In this document: in pieces, positions 5,446-7,492 of the stretch | Layout: each line of letters starts with the position of its first letter | Position numbering within the stretch: the first letter of the stretch is position 1 | Source: Nitrospirota bacterium | Lineage (GTDB): Bacteria > Nitrospirota > Thermodesulfovibrionia > UBA6902 > DSMQ01 | Direction: 5' to 3' | Assembly (NCBI GenBank): GCA_016207865.1 | Contig: JACQZD010000013.1 | Location: 1-7,492 of the forward strand | Length of the DNA stretch: 7,492 nt | Position numbers and translations under genes: made by a program | Notes under the pieces: model-generated | The model's input: only the letters and a program-made list of their open reading frames with translations | Database searches by the model: none | Told to the model about the DNA's origin: nothing

Positions 5446-6906
5446 ATGTTAGATGACAAAATAAAATTAGGGCTTACTTTTGATGATGTACTGCTTATGC
5501 CTGCCATGTCAAAAATTCTTCCGAGGGATGCTGACATAGCCACGAGCCTTACAAAAAAAATCAAGATTAACATACCGATTGTGAGCGCTGCCATGGATAC
5601 GGTTACAGAGTCTGAGCTTGCAATCAGCATTGCAAGGGAAGGCGGGATAGGGTTTATTCACCGCGCCATGTCTATTACGGCGCAGGCTGCCGAGGTTGAT
5701 AAAGTGAAGAAATCAGAAAGCGGAATGATAAGGGATCCGATTACAATGGATCCTGAGGAAAGGCTTTCAAAGGCGCTTGCCATAATGGAGAGGCACAAAA
5801 TTTCCGGAGTTCCCATCACAAAAGGCAGAAAACTGGTCGGCATATTGACGAACAGGGACTTAAGGTTTGAGGTAAATATGCAAAAAAGAATTGCCGAAGT
5901 TATGACTCATAAAAAGCTTATCACTGCGCCGCTGGGCACAAAGCTTGAAAAAGCGCAGGAAATACTCCATGAGCACCGCATTGAAAAACTTCCTATTGTT
6001 GATAAGGATTTTAATCTCAGGGGACTTATTACCATTAAGGACATTGAAAAAAGAAGAAGACACCCGTTTGCATGCAAGGACAAACTTGGAAGGCTCAGGG
6101 TGGGCGCCGCAATAGGCGTCGGCGAAGACGGGCTTTTACGCGTAGAGGCATTATACAAGGCAGGTGTGGATGTTATCATCATAGATACTGCGCACGGACA
6201 TTCCAGGGCTGTCATAGAAGCGGTAAAAAGGCTGAGAAAGAAGTTTCACGAACTTGAAATTATTGCCGGCAATGTCGCAACCGCAGAGGCGACAAAAGAA
6301 CTGATAGCCGCCGGAGTCAGCGCGGTAAAAGTCGGGGTAGGTCCGGGCTCAATCTGCACAACAAGGATTGTCGCAGGCGCAGGGGTCCCCCAGATTACGG
6401 CAATAAAAAACTGCTCAAAAGCGGCGTCTGCCGCACGCATACCGATTATTGCAGACGGAGGCATTAAATATTCAGGAGACATAGTTAAGGCAATAGCCGC
6501 GGGCGCAAGCTCGGTTATGATTGGCAGCCTTTTTGCCGGCACGGATGAAAGCCCCGGTGAACTGGTGCTCTATCAGGGCAGGAGTTACAAGGTTTACCGC
6601 GGAATGGGCTCGCTGGGCGCAATGGAATCAGGCGCAAAGGATAGGTATTCGCAGGAAGGCGTTGAAAAGAAAAAACTTGTTCCTGAAGGTGTTGAGGGCA
6701 GGGTTCCCAATAAGGGTCCTCTTGCGGTCAGCATTTACCAGCTTATCGGCGGGCTCAGGGCAGGGATGGGATACTGCGGATGCATAAACATAGACGAACT
6801 CCGCAAAAAGGCGAAATTTATACGGATAACGCCTGCTGGTTTAAGGGAAAGCCATGTGCATGATGTCATAATCACAAAAGAGGCGCCTAATTACAGGATT
6901 GATTAG
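5446..6906 (+). CDS. guaB: IMP dehydrogenase
   Basis: A 486-residue NAD-dependent enzyme oxidising IMP to XMP, the committed step of guanine nucleotide synthesis in the cytoplasm. The N-terminus LTFDDVLLMPA and VSAAMDTVTE are typical. Two CBS domains occupy about 95-205, a regulatory insert in the TIM barrel. The barrel continues with DTAHGH (Asp247), AGNVAT (265-270), the catalytic loop GPGSICTTR with Cys304, and ADGGI (336-340) for IMP phosphate binding. YRGMGSLGAM and the RY pair (400-401) on the mobile flap are present, so the enzyme looks complete and of normal bacterial length. It is followed by guaA, the next step, after a 198-bp gap almost filled by the ~160-bp element. No clear promoter is seen just upstream, so it may be transcribed from the chaperone promoter or from within the AT-rich inverted repeat. 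Confidence 0.98.
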   Translation: MLDDKIKLGLTFDDVLLMPAMSKILPRDADIATSLTKKIKINIPIVSAAMDTVTESELAISIAREGGIGFIHRAMSITAQAAEVDKVKKSESGMIRDPITMDPEERLSKALAIMERHKISGVPITKGRKLVGILTNRDLRFEVNMQKRIAEVMTHKKLITAPLGTKLEKAQEILHEHRIEKLPIVDKDFNLRGLITIKDIEKRRRHPFACKDKLGRLRVGAAIGVGEDGLLRVEALYKAGVDVIIIDTAHGHSRAVIEAVKRLRKKFHELEIIAGNVATAEATKELIAAGVSAVKVGVGPGSICTTRIVAGAGVPQITAIKNCSKAASAARIPIIADGGIKYSGDIVKAIAAGASSVMIGSLFAGTDESPGELVLYQGRSYKVYRGMGSLGAMESGAKDRYSQEGVEKKKLVPEGVEGRVPNKGPLAVSIYQLIGGLRAGMGYCGCINIDELRKKAKFIRITPAGLRESHVHDVIITKEAPNYRID

Positions 6907-6929
6907 AGGTGAAAGTGCAGAGATAAATG

Positions 6930-7089
6930 ATTAACGGCATACATGCCCTCAAAACTTTAAGCATGCAACTAAAATCATTGTGTGTCATGCTGCAAAAGTT
7001 TTAAGTATTTACTTTTGAATTAACTAATTAAAAGGCAGCATGCCTTTAAGGTGTTGCCTTAAAGTTCCTCAGACATATATGCCGTTAAT
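6930..7089. repeat. ~160-bp structured element, copy 2 (guaB-guaA spacer)
   Basis: Second copy of the element at 165-323, in the same orientation and about 80% alike by hand alignment. Its ends are ATTAACGGCATACATG (left, 6930-6945) and CATATATGCCGTTAAT (right, 7074-7089). The outer stem continues as ACTTTAAG (6954-6961) with CTTAAAGT (7057-7064); compared with copy 1 both sides changed so that an A-T pair became T-A. The central hairpin keeps CATGCTGC (6986-6993) with GCAGCATG (7035-7042). It starts 24 nt after the guaB stop and ends 15 nt before the guaA start, so a guaB-guaA transcript would carry the whole structure right beside the guaA ribosome-binding region. Confidence 0.88.
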
Positions 7090-7104
7090 TGCAAATAACA
7101 GGTT

Positions 7105-7492
7105 ATGAAAAACACCGACAAGATATTAGTTTTAGATTTCGGCTCCCAGTACACCCAGCTTATCGCAAGAAGGGTGAGGGAGCAGAAGGTTTACTCAGAG
7201 ATTTTCCCCTGCACTGCCTCCATTGATAAGATTAAGGAATTTGCCCCGAAGGGGATAATCCTCTCAGGCGGGCCCTCAAGCGTGTATGATAAGAAAGCCC
7301 CGAGGCCTGACAAGGAGATTTTCACTCTCGGGGTTCCGGTTTTAGGCATCTGCTACGGCATGCAGCTTATGGCACATCTGCTTGGAGGAAAAGTTGCAAA
7401 GGCGTCAAAAAGGGAATACGGACGCGCAGAACTGATTATTGATGATGACGCTGATTTGTTGAAGGGAATAATAAGTCAGAAGTCAGAAGTCA
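7105..7492 (+). CDS. guaA: GMP synthase, N-terminal glutamine amidotransferase part (cut by window end)
   Basis: The open frame starts at ATG 7105 and runs 129 codons to the edge without a stop. It encodes the class I glutamine amidotransferase domain that releases ammonia from glutamine for conversion of XMP to GMP. Signatures: ILVLDFGSQYTQLIARRVRE (7-26), ILSGGPSSVYD (52-62), and GICYGMQ (81-87) with the nucleophile Cys83. The glutaminase His/Glu pair and the ATP pyrophosphatase and dimerisation domains lie outside. A weak CAGG (7099-7102) precedes the start. From residue 124 the coding sequence consists of an AGTCAGA heptamer array (SQKSEV), so the protein may carry a low-complexity insert in this loop, or the frame may shift beyond the edge. 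Confidence 0.95.
   Translation, partial: MKNTDKILVLDFGSQYTQLIARRVREQKVYSEIFPCTASIDKIKEFAPKGIILSGGPSSVYDKKAPRPDKEIFTLGVPVLGICYGMQLMAHLLGGKVAKASKREYGRAELIIDDDADLLKGIISQKSEV
7474..7492 (+). repeat. Heptanucleotide tandem repeat (AGTCAGA) in guaA, running off the window
   Basis: Two full copies of AGTCAGA and five further bases follow each other to the window end. They belong to the same general heptamer form as the arrays at 4461-4481 and 5344-5427. In this orientation the repeat has no stop codon in any of the three frames and reads SQKSEVR. Confidence 0.75.

Noticed and set aside
5733..5755. Two GGATCC palindromes close together in guaB
   Set aside because: They fall within well-formed CBS-domain coding sequence and are explained by codons; nothing suggests a regulatory function.
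6246..6542. Open frame on the minus strand opposite guaB (and similar ones opposite or within other genes)
   Set aside because: They overlap strongly conserved coding sequence in the correct frame and show no recognisable protein features or start signals.

Overview
The window reads as chromosomal DNA of a Gram-negative bacterium. It encodes a lipoprotein with a lipobox, a SurA-type periplasmic chaperone with a signal peptide, and the GMP-forming pair guaB and guaA. The gene content and the style of its dispersed palindromes would fit a Nitrospirota- or deltaproteobacterium-like lineage, but this is a guess; nothing here fixes the taxonomy.

Layout: (1) 1-344 holds the end of a rightward gene and then a cluster of repeats: a 14-bp palindrome, a double hairpin and the first copy of a ~160-bp element with long inverted ends. 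(2) 345-4285 is a leftward two-gene unit: a 1016-residue single-chain restriction-modification enzyme (nuclease, N6-adenine methyltransferase, specificity region; no helicase), whose stop overlaps (ATGA) the start of a patatin-like lipoprotein. (3) 4286-4420 is a compact divergent promoter region with a good sigma70-like promoter on each strand. (4) 4421-7492 runs rightward: a SurA/PpiC chaperone, guaB (complete) and guaA (cut off by the window end). GuaB oxidises IMP to XMP and GuaA aminates XMP to GMP, so the last two are consecutive steps of one pathway.

The genes themselves belong to known families. The most interesting content is the repeats. A ~160-bp structured element occurs twice, once between convergent genes and once filling almost the whole guaB-guaA gap. 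The copies are about 80% alike by hand alignment and show a compensatory A-T to T-A swap in the outer stem. A second, 61-bp palindromic element sits in frame inside the restriction enzyme gene and is translated. A third family is a heptanucleotide tandem repeat of the general form AGTNRAN. It appears as a translated array in the chaperone's signal peptide, as two facing arrays forming a large inverted repeat before guaB, and as an array running through guaA at the window end. The restriction gene looks more AT-rich than its neighbours, which suggests it was acquired.
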